The notes beneath the pieces are model-generated. The model was not told the DNA's origin. It saw nothing but the letters and a program-made list of their open reading frames with translations, and did no database searches. The position numbers and the translations under genes are program-made. This document shows, piece by piece, positions 1 to 9,043 of a DNA stretch of 64,000 bases. How positions within the stretch are numbered: the stretch's first letter is position 1; each line of letters starts with the position of its first letter. The DNA is from Propioniferax innocua. Lineage in GTDB: Bacteria > Actinomycetota > Actinomycetes > Propionibacteriales > Propionibacteriaceae. The stretch covers positions 1,054,001-1,118,000 of the forward strand of contig NZ_VFOR01000001.1 of assembly GCF_006716235.1 (NCBI RefSeq), in the 5' to 3' direction.

Positions 1-796
1 CGAGTGCGACGAGGACGGACCCCAGCACGAGCCCGGCCTTCCCCCAGCGCGTTGCCGCCAGCATGGCCAGGGTGACAAGAGCGACCATGCCCGCATCGTT
101 GTGGGCACCTCCGATGAAATGGATGACGACCAGCGGGTTGAGGACCCCCACCCACAGGGCCGTACGTGGATCGGCCCCATGGGCACGAGCCAGACGCGGC
201 ACCGCCCAGGCCATGACCGCCACGGCCAGCAGCACGGGGATGCGCATCGCGATCACCGACCAGTAGGCATGGAACCCGGTGGCCCATGCGACCACATACT
301 GACTCAGCAGCGCCAACGGCGGATAGACCGCAGTGGTCCCCTTCCAGACCGGATGCACGTTCTCGGCGAACGGTCCGCCCATCTCCGCCAAAGGCGAGTA
401 GTAAGGATGCTCGCCGAGATGGATGATCCATCCCTGATCGGCGTACAGGAAGGCATCGGAGCTGAAGACGGGCGGCACGACGAGCATCGGCAGCGCCCAC
501 AGCGTCAGAACTCGCCCAAGACGCAGCGTCGGATCAGCGGCCGGGCGGACCAGCACCCATCCGCGGAACAACAACACCAGGCCGACAGCCATGACAACGC
601 GGCCGACCTGCAGATCGAGGACGACACGCAGCCACCGCAGGGGTGTGCTGCGGTCAAGGATGTCATTCGGAACGAACCCTGGCGTCAATACCGCGATGGA
701 GATCAGGACCGTGCCCAGAAATCCAGAGAGCACACCACGCCGACGCCACCACGGCATGGCCGCAGCGGACGCCGCTGACGCATCGTTGTGTGCCAC
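1..796 (-). CDS. MptB-like polyprenol-phosphomannose mannosyltransferase, truncated by the window edge
   Basis: The minus-strand frame is open from 796 to the left edge (265 codons, no stop), so the C-terminus lies outside. The translation is a multi-spanning membrane protein with an N-terminal TM segment (VLISIAVLTPGFV), then SSDAFLYADQG and GGAHNDAGMVAL, motifs typical of the GT-C alpha-1,6-mannosyltransferases of lipomannan synthesis (MptA/MptB). These use polyprenyl-phosphomannose on the outer face of the membrane. An in-frame TGA just upstream limits the start to GTG 796, which has a GAGG at suitable spacing, or ATG 757 (MPWWRRRG), which has none. The family assignment rests on motif memory and the exact paralogue is uncertain. 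Confidence 0.7.
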   Translation of the reverse strand, partial: MAHNDASAASAAAMPWWRRRGVLSGFLGTVLISIAVLTPGFVPNDILDRSTPLRWLRVVLDLQVGRVVMAVGLVLLFRGWVLVRPAADPTLRLGRVLTLWALPMLVVPPVFSSDAFLYADQGWIIHLGEHPYYSPLAEMGGPFAENVHPVWKGTTAVYPPLALLSQYVVAWATGFHAYWSVIAMRIPVLLAVAVMAWAVPRLARAHGADPRTALWVGVLNPLVVIHFIGGAHNDAGMVALVTLAMLAATRWGKAGLVLGSVLVAL

Positions 797-996
797 GCGG
801 CCTCATTTCTGCATCGGACGGTCGGGGTCTGGCGGTCCAAGGGCGATCCATCGCCCCGGACATCGTAGTGCTTTCGCACATGAACCATGCGCCGAGGCAG
901 TAACGACATCACTACGAAGAGACCGCACGAGGCTCGACCTGCGGAGATTGCCGACACACGGCCACCGCGACGCGCGATCCACCTGCCCCTCACGGC

Positions 997-1110
997 ATGT
1001 CAGGAGCACCACAACCGTGGCGACATGTCAGGAACACCACAACCGTGGCGACAAGGTCAGGAACACCACAACCGTGGCGACAAGGTCAGGAACACCGCGA
1101 TCGTGGCGAC
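997..1110. repeat. 28/29-bp tandem repeat, four copies, at the 3' end of the YwiC-like gene
   Basis: Copies begin at about 999, 1027, 1056 and 1085, so the period is 28, 29 and 29. The shared core is gtcaggaacaccacaaccg followed by tggcgaca. The first and last copies carry substitutions. The stop codon of the YwiC-like gene (1057-1059) lies inside the third copy. There are no unique spacers, so this is not a CRISPR array. The rest of 797-1056 contains no gene that I can see and probably holds the promoter of the mannosyltransferase. Confidence 0.9.
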
Positions 1111-1854
1111 GATCTCCCCCACTCCGATGATCATGGCCCACCGCTTGGCGCGAACTCCCGCCACGGCCGACGCCCGCGCCCGGAGCACGGGAACCATTCC
1201 GGCACGGATGGCGAGGAGCACCCAGACCACGATGTGAGCCGCCCCGGTGAACCCCGCCGCGGCAGCGAACGCCGCAGCCATGATGCCGCCGACGTGGTAG
1301 AGCACCGACCCGATGAGCCAGGCCCTCGAACCCCGTTCACGAATGTTCGTCTTCACGTAGGGAACGGTGCCGAGGAAGTACGCGGCGAGCAATCCGCTGA
1401 GCACCCAGACCCCACCGGAGATCTGCCAAGGAGCATCACCGGTCCCCGCGGTGAAGACAACCGGGGCCATGAGTCCGGCCGCAAGAACGGTGACGGTGTC
1501 GTTCACCACGCCGCGGTCACGACGGCATCGGGACTCGTTGATCGCAATGGACACCAAGGGCAGATAGGCGATGGCCCACCAGCACAATTCGGGCGCGGCG
1601 ACCACGCTCACCAAGACCAGCAGGGCCGTCGCCACACCGAGATTCCGAAGGGGCACGCCATTGCGCCGCCCCTTGGAGGCAAGCCACTGCGTCAAGGAGA
1701 AATAGGCGAAATAGCCGACCCACCAGGCAGCCAACAGCGGCAGATGGATCCACGACGCCCCACCGAGAACAATCCCCAACAACGGCGGAGCAGCCACCAT
1801 CGCCCACGCACCATGCTGGTTCGGAACCCATGACCGACGTTTACCCTTCGCCAT
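1057..1854 (-). CDS. YwiC-like family integral membrane protein
   Basis: 265 residues. It begins MAKGKRRSWVPNQHGAWAM; the PNQHGAWAM signature near residues 11-19 is characteristic of the YwiC-like family, whose function is unknown. About seven to eight hydrophobic segments follow, with a polar loop containing NESRCRRDRG near residues 105-115. The C-terminal codons and the stop lie in a tandem repeat, so the last ten or so residues may be strain-variable. It precedes the mannosyltransferase on the same strand with a gap of about 260 bases and follows groEL, which has its own terminator, so it probably has its own promoter. Confidence 0.8.
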   Translation of the reverse strand: MAKGKRRSWVPNQHGAWAMVAAPPLLGIVLGGASWIHLPLLAAWWVGYFAYFSLTQWLASKGRRNGVPLRNLGVATALLVLVSVVAAPELCWWAIAYLPLVSIAINESRCRRDRGVVNDTVTVLAAGLMAPVVFTAGTGDAPWQISGGVWVLSGLLAAYFLGTVPYVKTNIRERGSRAWLIGSVLYHVGGIMAAAFAAAAGFTGAAHIVVWVLLAIRAGMVPVLRARASAVAGVRAKRWAMIIGVGEIVATIAVFLTLSPRLWCS

Positions 1855-1937
1855 GGAAGAATTTTCTCATATTTCAGCAAGAGTTTTTCTGGTCACCACC
1901 GAAGGGCCGTTCAACGCAAAAACCAGGGCGAACGGCA

Positions 1938-1975
1938 AAGGCCCCGGCCGACGCGAACGCGCCGACCGGGGCCTT
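1938..1975 (-). terminator. intrinsic terminator of groEL
   Basis: A GC-rich inverted repeat with arms aaggccccggccg and cgaccggggcctt (one mismatch) lies 30 bases past the groEL stop. Read on the minus strand, the hairpin is followed by a short T stretch (TTTGCCGTT). Confidence 0.75.
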
Positions 1976-2006
1976 CACTGATTCCAGTCAGAATCAGACG
2001 ATTCGC

Positions 2007-3608
<1,602 letters not shown>

Positions 3609-3634
3609 TCAGAGGATTCGAATGATCACGTGGT

Positions 3635-3715
3635 GACGTGCGGAACTCAGCGTCACTTGGCGACGTGCAGAACTCAGCGTCACTTTGCGACGTGCGGAAC
3701 TCAGCGTCACTTTGC
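3635..3715. repeat. 27-bp tandem repeat, three copies, between groES and groEL
   Basis: Units starting gacgtgcggaactcagcg occur at 3635, 3662 and 3689, with a fragment at 3716; each ends in cactttgc or cacttggc. The groES stop and its last two codons (Ala-Lys-stop, gcaaagtga on the minus strand) are part of the unit, so the array looks like an amplification of the 3' end of groES into the groES-groEL intercistron. Confidence 0.9.
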
Positions 3716-4003
3716 GACGACGGCGAGGATGTCACGGGCATTGAGGAGCAGGTACTCCTTGCCGTCGTACTTGACCTCGGTGCCGCCGTACTTGGAGAAG
3801 ATGACGACGTCATCCTCCTTGACATCCATCTCCACACGCTTGCCGTTGTCGTCGATGCGGCCGGGGCCGGTCGCAACGACCTTGCCCTCCTGCGGCTTCT
3901 CCTTCGCGGTGTCCGGGATCACCAGACCCGAAGCGGTGGTCTGCTCGGCCTCGAGCGGCTCCACGAGGACACGGTCCTCGAGCGGCTTGATCGTGACTGC
4001 CAC
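3707..4003 (-). CDS. groES: co-chaperonin GroES (10 kDa)
   Basis: 98 residues, full family length, starting [20 protein letters not shown]. The mobile-loop region [18 protein letters not shown] (about residues 20-37) contacts GroEL, and the [15 protein letters not shown] beta-barrel end is intact. It forms the heptameric lid of the folding chamber. It is the first gene of the groES-groEL operon; the start at 4003 lies about 75 bases downstream of the first CIRCE element. The stop codon falls inside a 27-bp repeat array. Confidence 0.98.
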   Translation of the reverse strand: MAVTIKPLEDRVLVEPLEAEQTTASGLVIPDTAKEKPQEGKVVATGPGRIDDNGKRVEMDVKEDDVVIFSKYGGTEVKYDGKEYLLLNARDILAVVAK

Positions 4004-4075
4004 GACAAACCCCTTTCTGTTCGTTCACTACGTATGTCAGGTGCCCGTGGCGTCGTCGCGGGTGCCGCCCGAGCG

Positions 4076-4102
4076 TTGGCACACTCCGTGGTGGAGTGCT
4101 AA
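4076..4102 (-). promoter_or_regulatory. CIRCE operator 1 (HrcA site) of groES-groEL
   Basis: On the minus strand the site reads TTAGCACTC, nine bases, GTGTGCCAA. The left arm matches the CIRCE consensus (TTAGCACTC-N9-GAGTGCTAA) fully and the right arm at seven of nine positions. It lies just upstream of groES. HrcA repression is inferred; hrcA is not in the window. Confidence 0.88.
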
Positions 4103-4109
4103 CGCGAAT

Positions 4110-5447
4110 CTAGCCCCTGTTCTGGCACTCGTTCAAGTGGAGTGCCAAATGCGGGTCCTGGCTCCGCTCGACGACCAGAACGCTGGTTCGACCCGTGGTG
4201 GGTGTGATGATCAGCGTCGCGGCACCAGGCCCCCTGGGCCGCAACGATTTCCGTAACGCGGCGGGATCGGCGTCCACTCCGCGTTTCTTGATCTCGAGGG
4301 TGCCGACCCGGTTCTCCCGAACCCACGCCTTCAGGTCTTTGACCCGGAAGGGCAGCACTTCGCGGACCTCGAACCATGTCAGCCCCGGATGCTCCACGCG
4401 CCTCTCGCCGGTGAGGTAGGCGATGTCGGGAGCAATTCGCCCCAACCCGGTGGCAGCGGCCACGGCTCCCAAGGCGCCGGAGCGGATCAGTGCGGGATCA
4501 GGCTCAGCGACCCAATCCCCCAAGTCCCGGACGGGGGCATGCATGGCATCGGCGAAGACGCGGGTGGCTCCGGCGTCATCGAGCAGCAACGCCGCGCGGC
4601 CGGAGCCCGGACTCAGCAGGACCTCCACCAGGTCGCCGTCATGCTGGATCCATTCGGCCGAGCATCCCTCGGGGATCTCCCGGTGCGGCAACCCCGGGCC
4701 GAGCTTGGCCCAGGCCCCACGCTCGAGATGGGAACGCACGAACTCCCACCCAGGAATCAGATCCTCGAGCCGCCATGACCTGCCCCGAGCACCGCGACGT
4801 GCCGGATCGAGGAAGACGGTCTCGTCGTCATCCGGGGTGAACGTCGTGGCATCGGCCAAAATCACCTCGGCACGCCCCGGCACGGCACCATCGGCATCGG
4901 CATCGGCATCGGCATCGGCATCGGCATCGGCTGAGTCTTCCCACACCCCCACTGCCTCGACCTCTCCAGCCTTCGAGCCCGAAGAATCTGAATTCACAGT
5001 CGGCTCATCGACGTTCTGCGATCTGTTGACCGCGAGATTGACCTCGGCGAACACTGCCGTCGCAGGGTCAAGTTCGAGGGCCCGCACGTCGATACCGGCC
5101 TGCATCATGGCTCGCGCATCGAGACCAAGACCGCAAGTGAGGTCAGCGACCCTCCGCACACCGGCGTCCCACATCATCTGTGCCCGCACCCGAGCGACCG
5201 CCGGCCGGGTGGCCTGTTCGAGCCCGTCCGCGGTCAGGAAAAGCGTCCCCGCATCGGCCCCCAGCTTGCCTCGGGCTCTGCGCCGAAGCGTGACCTGCTC
5301 CAACGCCGCCGCCGCGAGTTCCGGGGCGAAATCACGTCGCAGCGCCGTCGCAGCGGCCAGCGAACCGGGATCGGCCTGGCGCTCGGCCAGCTCCAATGCC
5401 TTCGCACCCTCGGGCCCCACTAGTCGTCGTGCCAGATCTGCGTCCAC
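4110..5447 (-). CDS. class I SAM-dependent methyltransferase with THUMP-like C-terminus
   Basis: 445 residues. The central VADLTCGLGLDARAM block (about residues 99-113) is a SAM-binding motif I, ALELDPATAVF follows as motif II, and FLDPARRGARGRSW (about 212-225) resembles the catalytic DPPR-type loop of RNA/DNA methyltransferases. The C-terminal third (GERRVEHPGLTWFEV... KRGVDADPAALRK) matches the THUMP-like tail of this actinobacterial family, so an RNA substrate is plausible but unproven. An acidic linker of Asp-Ala pairs is encoded by a perfect hexanucleotide repeat. The last codons overlap the second CIRCE site. The true start could be a little downstream of 5447. Confidence 0.8.
   Translation of the reverse strand: MDADLARRLVGPEGAKALELAERQADPGSLAAATALRRDFAPELAAAALEQVTLRRRARGKLGADAGTLFLTADGLEQATRPAVARVRAQMMWDAGVRRVADLTCGLGLDARAMMQAGIDVRALELDPATAVFAEVNLAVNRSQNVDEPTVNSDSSGSKAGEVEAVGVWEDSADADADADADADADGAVPGRAEVILADATTFTPDDDETVFLDPARRGARGRSWRLEDLIPGWEFVRSHLERGAWAKLGPGLPHREIPEGCSAEWIQHDGDLVEVLLSPGSGRAALLLDDAGATRVFADAMHAPVRDLGDWVAEPDPALIRSGALGAVAAATGLGRIAPDIAYLTGERRVEHPGLTWFEVREVLPFRVKDLKAWVRENRVGTLEIKKRGVDADPAALRKSLRPRGPGAATLIITPTTGRTSVLVVERSQDPHLALHLNECQNRG
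4122..4148 (-). promoter_or_regulatory. CIRCE-like operator 2, inside the 3' end of the methyltransferase gene
   Basis: Arms CTGGCACTC and GAGTGCCAA are separated by exactly nine bases, as in CIRCE, and lie 19 bases upstream of CIRCE 1. The site overlaps the last codons of the methyltransferase gene (residues ...NECQNRG), so operator and coding sequence share DNA. Tandem CIRCE sites upstream of groES are known in actinobacteria. Confidence 0.82.
4889..4930 (-). repeat. seven perfect hexanucleotide repeats (catcgg) inside the methyltransferase gene
   Basis: Seven copies of catcgg in a row encode alternating Asp-Ala on the minus strand. Slippage would add or remove two residues without shifting frame, so the linker length should vary between strains. 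Confidence 0.95.
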
Positions 5448-5514
5448 CGCCCCAGCATCACATGGAAGTGCAGGGCTTATGGAAGTGCAGGGCGTCGCGT
5501 TGCCGCCGATCCAG

Positions 5515-5696
5515 CCCCACCTCTACGTCCTGCCGAGCAGACACGGCACAACGTCACGCTGGGCCACACCACACCCACACTCACGCCCCACCTCTACGTC
5601 CTGCCGAGCAGACACGGCACAACGTCACGCTGGGCCACACCACACCCACACTCACGCCCCACCTCTACGTCCTGCCGGACAGACGCGGCACAACGC
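5515..5696. repeat. 71-bp tandem repeat, about 2.6 copies, downstream of tsaD
   Basis: Units begin ccccacctctacgtcctgcc at 5515, 5586 and 5657, exactly 71 bases apart. The first two are identical over the full unit; the third diverges after about 40 bases. The array fills most of the gene-free stretch 5448-5742 between tsaD and the methyltransferase start. No convincing ORF or promoter was seen in it. Confidence 0.92.
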
Positions 5697-5742
5697 AGAG
5701 GTGAGGCACAGCCGAAGCGGGCCGTCCGAGCAGGGCGTCGCG

Positions 5743-6807
5743 TCAGACGAGCACCGTGGAGACAGGAAGGCTGGAGTGAGCCGAGAAGTCAAGGGGCGAG
5801 GGCGGCAGGTCGGCTTGCACCACGGCCGAACCGAGAGCTGCGATCATCGCGCCATTGTCGGTGCACAGCCCCGGGCGGGGGCGACGCAGCTCGACGCCGA
5901 TCTCGCGCAGACGGTCTTCCAGAAGTGTGCGCAGACGCGAGTTCGCCGCCACACCACCACCGAGCACGAAGTGTTCGAGCCCGTCACGTCGGCACAGATC
6001 GACGGCCTTCGCGGTGAGCACATCCGCCACCGCTTCTTGGAAGGACGCACACACGTCAGCGACGGGGATCTCGCATCCATCGCGCTCGGCCTTCTCGACC
6101 CACCGCGCCACTGCGGTCTTGAGACCGGAGAACGAGTAGTCGAAACGGTGCTTCTCGAGGTCATGGCGGGCGGTGAGCCCCCGCGGGAACCGGATCGCCT
6201 TGGGATCGCCCTCGGCAGCCATCCTGTCGATGATCGGCCCACCGGGATACGACAATCCGAGCAGACGTGCGACCTTGTCGTAGGCCTCCCCGGCGGCATC
6301 GTCGATGGTCTGGCCGATCATGGTCACATCACGTGCCACATCGTCGACGCGCAGCAGCGATGTGTGGCCCCCCGAAACGAGCAGAGCCCCGGAAGGTCGA
6401 GGCAAAGCCCCGTGCTCAACGGTGTCGACGGCGACATGCCCGACCAGATGGTTCACCCCGTAGAGCGGCTTCCCCGTGGCGAGTGCGAGCGTCTTGGCTG
6501 CGGAGATACCGACCACGAGGGCGCCCATGAGCCCCGGGCCCGCGGTGACGGCGATGGCGTCCAACTCCGAGACGTCGACATCGGCAGAAGCGAGGGCCCG
6601 CTGTAGCGTCGGCGTCATGGCCTCGAGGTGCGCCCGGGCTGCGATCTCGGGGACCACCCCGCCGAACCGCATGTGTTGCTCCATCGACGAAGCCACCTCA
6701 TGCGCGAGGAGTTCGTGGCCGCGGACGATACCGACCCCGGTCTCGTCACACGAGGTCTCGATCCCCAGGACCAACGGCCCCCGGTCATTGGTTTTCGTCA
6801 TCGTCAT
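5743..6807 (-). CDS. tsaD: tRNA N6-adenosine threonylcarbamoyltransferase TsaD
   Basis: 354 residues. It transfers the threonylcarbamoyl group to A37 of ANN-decoding tRNAs, acting with TsaB and Tsa[16 protein letters not shown] (residues 14-28) is the ASKHA phosphate-binding start, the metal-binding HxxxH is H120/H124 in GVNHLVGHV, and SGGHTSL and the late [11 protein letters not shown] motif are present. The start overlaps the end of rimI by 23 bases, so the two are co-transcribed. The stop is followed by a 71-bp tandem repeat. Confidence 0.97.
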   Translation of the reverse strand: MTMTKTNDRGPLVLGIETSCDETGVGIVRGHELLAHEVASSMEQHMRFGGVVPEIAARAHLEAMTPTLQRALASADVDVSELDAIAVTAGPGLMGALVVGISAAKTLALATGKPLYGVNHLVGHVAVDTVEHGALPRPSGALLVSGGHTSLLRVDDVARDVTMIGQTIDDAAGEAYDKVARLLGLSYPGGPIIDRMAAEGDPKAIRFPRGLTARHDLEKHRFDYSFSGLKTAVARWVEKAERDGCEIPVADVCASFQEAVADVLTAKAVDLCRRDGLEHFVLGGGVAANSRLRTLLEDRLREIGVELRRPRPGLCTDNGAMIAALGSAVVQADLPPSPLDFSAHSSLPVSTVLV

Positions 6808-7336
6808 CCTCCTCGGCCAGTTCGAGCCGCAGCACCACGGCGTCCACGCCCGTGCCGTAGTAATCCGTGCGGCGCGCTATCTCGGTGAACCCCGCCCGCG
6901 CGTACAGAGCGTGTGCGGCCCGGTTGTCGTGCCGGACCTCCAACAGCATCTCGTCGGCCTCGGCTGAGTTCGCGTCTTCGATCCCGGCCCGGAGCAGCTC
7001 CGCACCCACACCGTGTCCACGCATCTCCGGCGCCACGATGATGCGGTTGAGATCCGCCACTCCCCCGATGATCTGCACCGTGATGACCCCCAGGATCCCG
7101 CTCGCCCCAGGGCACTCGGCCACCTGCACCCAGCGATTGTCCGCTTCGAGCTCGTGGAACCAGGCATCCCTGCTCCACCGTTCCCTGACGGGGAAGGCTT
7201 CTTCGAGAGCGACGATGGCATCAAGGTCATCAGGAGTGGCGAACCGCAGGGATGCTCGCACAAACGGCCTCTCCACGGACTCAAGAGGGAAATCTTCCCT
7301 CAACGGTTCGCTGAAGCGGGGGTTTTGCGCGCCCAT
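6785..7336 (-). CDS. rimI: RimI-type ribosomal-protein S18 alanine N-acetyltransferase (GNAT)
   Basis: 183 residues with one GNAT fold. The acetyl-CoA pyrophosphate loop is [11 protein letters not shown] (about residues 105-115), followed by [19 protein letters not shown], the conserved RimI C-terminal block. It lies between tsaB and tsaD, the usual place for rimI in actinobacteria. An extra 25-residue N-terminal segment and an acidic tail (EEDDDDEN) are present; the tail codons overlap the tsaD start. Confidence 0.9.
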   Translation of the reverse strand: MGAQNPRFSEPLREDFPLESVERPFVRASLRFATPDDLDAIVALEEAFPVRERWSRDAWFHELEADNRWVQVAECPGASGILGVITVQIIGGVADLNRIIVAPEMRGHGVGAELLRAGIEDANSAEADEMLLEVRHDNRAAHALYARAGFTEIARRTDYYGTGVDAVVLRLELAEEDDDDENQ

Positions 7337-7950
7337 CAGCGCGTACCCCCGGCCGGAAGCACAAGACCGGGGACGAGCGCCGATTTACGGCGGGTCGGCA
7401 CCTTCGCATCAGGGTCCCGCAGGTACAAGGCCTGCGGTGGCATGACCGGGAAGTCGCCAGTGGCGAGCACGACCGGATCAAGATGACCCACATGACCTGC
7501 GCCCTCGACGACCGGCCCCACATGCGGTCCGGGAACCACATCGGGCACCGAGACAGCAGGCTCGCCGATACGTTCCCCCGCCGCATAACGGGCGTGATAC
7601 CACTCCCCACGCCGCGCATCGGTGACCACACTGAACTCACCGTCACACGACACCTGCTTGGCGAGCACATCCAACGAGCACACCGCCACCAACTCAGCGC
7701 CATGCAGGAACGCCAGTACCTGTGCCGCAGCGATCCCAACCCGAAGCCCAGTGAACGGCCCGGGCCCGATCCCCACCACCACGCGCGTGATCTGGGGCCG
7801 ACCCGCCTCTTCGAACGCCTCATCCAGCAGCGGGGTCAACTGCTCGACATGGGCGCGAGGGTCTTCGAATCCTCGTGTGGCAAGCACATCGGCGCCGTCA
7901 CAGACGGCGACACGCACATCCAGCGAGGTGTCCAGCGCGATCGTGACCAT
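7336..7950 (-). CDS. tsaB: tRNA threonylcarbamoyladenosine biosynthesis protein TsaB
   Basis: 204 residues from the start MVTIALDTS at 7950. TsaB is the non-catalytic partner of TsaD. The inactive ASKHA fold shows in IALDTSLDVRVAV and GIGPGPFTGLRVGIAAA (about residues 63-79). The frame stays open well upstream to 8526, but that part is antisense-type translation of tsaE, so I place the start one base after the tsaE stop. The stop overlaps the rimI start. Confidence 0.95.
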   Translation of the reverse strand: MVTIALDTSLDVRVAVCDGADVLATRGFEDPRAHVEQLTPLLDEAFEEAGRPQITRVVVGIGPGPFTGLRVGIAAAQVLAFLHGAELVAVCSLDVLAKQVSCDGEFSVVTDARRGEWYHARYAAGERIGEPAVSVPDVVPGPHVGPVVEGAGHVGHLDPVVLATGDFPVMPPQALYLRDPDAKVPTRRKSALVPGLVLPAGGTR

Positions 7951-7951
7951 G

Positions 7952-9004
7952 TCAGCCTTCCTCCTGGCTCGGGGTGTTCTCACCCGGGATGTTCTGGCCC
8001 GGAGTGTTCTCGCCCGGGGCTTTCTGGTGCTGCTCCACGATTGCCCCACTCGGGAATTCGTGGAGTCCATACCCGCTCGGTGGCGTGAGCCCCAGTGCTT
8101 CCTCGAGATCGATTGCCCAGCGATCGCCGTGCCCATCGAGCACCACGATGCGTTCATCGGACTGCGAAGAACGATCGATGACAACCCACAGCCGGTCCTG
8201 CGCCAAATGCTCGGCTTTGCCCTCGCCCCACTCGATGAGGAACACCTGCTCGGTCGCACTGCTGGCAAGATCGAGATCATCGAGCTCGTCGGCATCGGCC
8301 AACCGGTAGGCATCGACGTGAACGAGGTCGGGACCATCCGGCGCTGCGTGCACATGGGAAAGGACGAACGTCGGTGAAGTGATCGGTGCGGTGATGCCGA
8401 GCCCTGCACCGAAGCCCTGCGCGAATGTGGTCTTGCCTGCTCCAAGCTCACCTTCGAGCATGATGAGGTCACCACTGCGCACGATCGCGGCCAGACGCCG
8501 GCCGAGACCGCGCATGGCATCGGCATCGGGGACGCGCACGATCACCGGGAGTTTGCGTTCGAGGTGATAGAGCAGGTCGTCGGTACGCACCACGTGATAC
8601 CCACAGCGCTGCCACCATGCGAGCAACCCAGGGAATTCCCGTCGGACCACCAAGGCACCGGCGCGACATCCCATGCTCGCCGCGATCTGGTCGGCGGCCG
8701 GAACCATCGCCGACGCCACACCAGCCTTCTGGAAGTCGGGATGCACCGACACCCGCCGCAGGGACGCACGCCTGCCGTCATCGGTCGCCACCAGGATCAC
8801 ACCCACGATACGGCCTGCGACGCGGGCCACCACTCCACTGCCTTCAGCGATCTCGGCAGCGATCGTGGCCGAGGTCTCGGCCAGCGCCGGAGGTGGTGGG
8901 GAAACCGATGCACGCGCGCCGAACGCAGCATGGATGACCCCGACGATGTCGTCGGCGTCTGTTTCGTGCGCACGCTCGATACGCAGGTCCTCGATGTGGG
9001 TCAC
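7952..9004 (-). CDS. tsaE: GNAT acetyltransferase fused to TsaE ATPase
   Basis: 350 residues. Residues 1-150 form a GNAT domain (VHPDFQKAGVASAM, then RCGYHVVRTDDLLYHLER). Residues 155-310 are TsaE, with Walker A GELGAGKTT at about 185-193, SPTFVLSHVH and VHVDAYRL, and IEWGEG. TsaE supplies ATP hydrolysis to the TsaBD complex. RimI is present separately, so the GNAT half probably acetylates something else. The last 25 residues are Pro-Gly-Glu-Asn-Thr-type pentapeptide repeats encoded by 15-bp tandem units. It is followed one base later by tsaB. Confidence 0.93.
   Translation of the reverse strand: MTHIEDLRIERAHETDADDIVGVIHAAFGARASVSPPPPALAETSATIAAEIAEGSGVVARVAGRIVGVILVATDDGRRASLRRVSVHPDFQKAGVASAMVPAADQIAASMGCRAGALVVRREFPGLLAWWQRCGYHVVRTDDLLYHLERKLPVIVRVPDADAMRGLGRRLAAIVRSGDLIMLEGELGAGKTTFAQGFGAGLGITAPITSPTFVLSHVHAAPDGPDLVHVDAYRLADADELDDLDLASSATEQVFLIEWGEGKAEHLAQDRLWVVIDRSSQSDERIVVLDGHGDRWAIDLEEALGLTPPSGYGLHEFPSGAIVEQHQKAPGENTPGQNIPGENTPSQEEG
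7966..8025 (-). repeat. 15-bp coding tandem repeat at the 3' end of the GNAT-TsaE gene
   Basis: About four imperfect 15-base units (such as cgggatgttctggcc) encode PGENT, PGQNI, PGENT and PSQEE at the C-terminus. The frame is kept throughout. Confidence 0.8.
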
Positions 9005-9043
9005 CTGCCAATCCTACCGGGGCGACCCACACCGTTCACCTGT

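Noticed and set aside
997-1110. Possible CRISPR array (28/29-bp repeats)
   Set aside because: Units are directly adjacent with no unique spacers and there are no cas genes. It is a tandem repeat.
5515-5696. Possible CRISPR repeat-spacer structure with 71-bp period
   Set aside because: The whole 71-base unit repeats, including the supposed spacer. It is a plain tandem duplication.
4423-6606. Long + frame of 727 codons over the methyltransferase, repeat and tsaD
   Set aside because: It is antisense to known genes and is made of repeat and low-complexity sequence.
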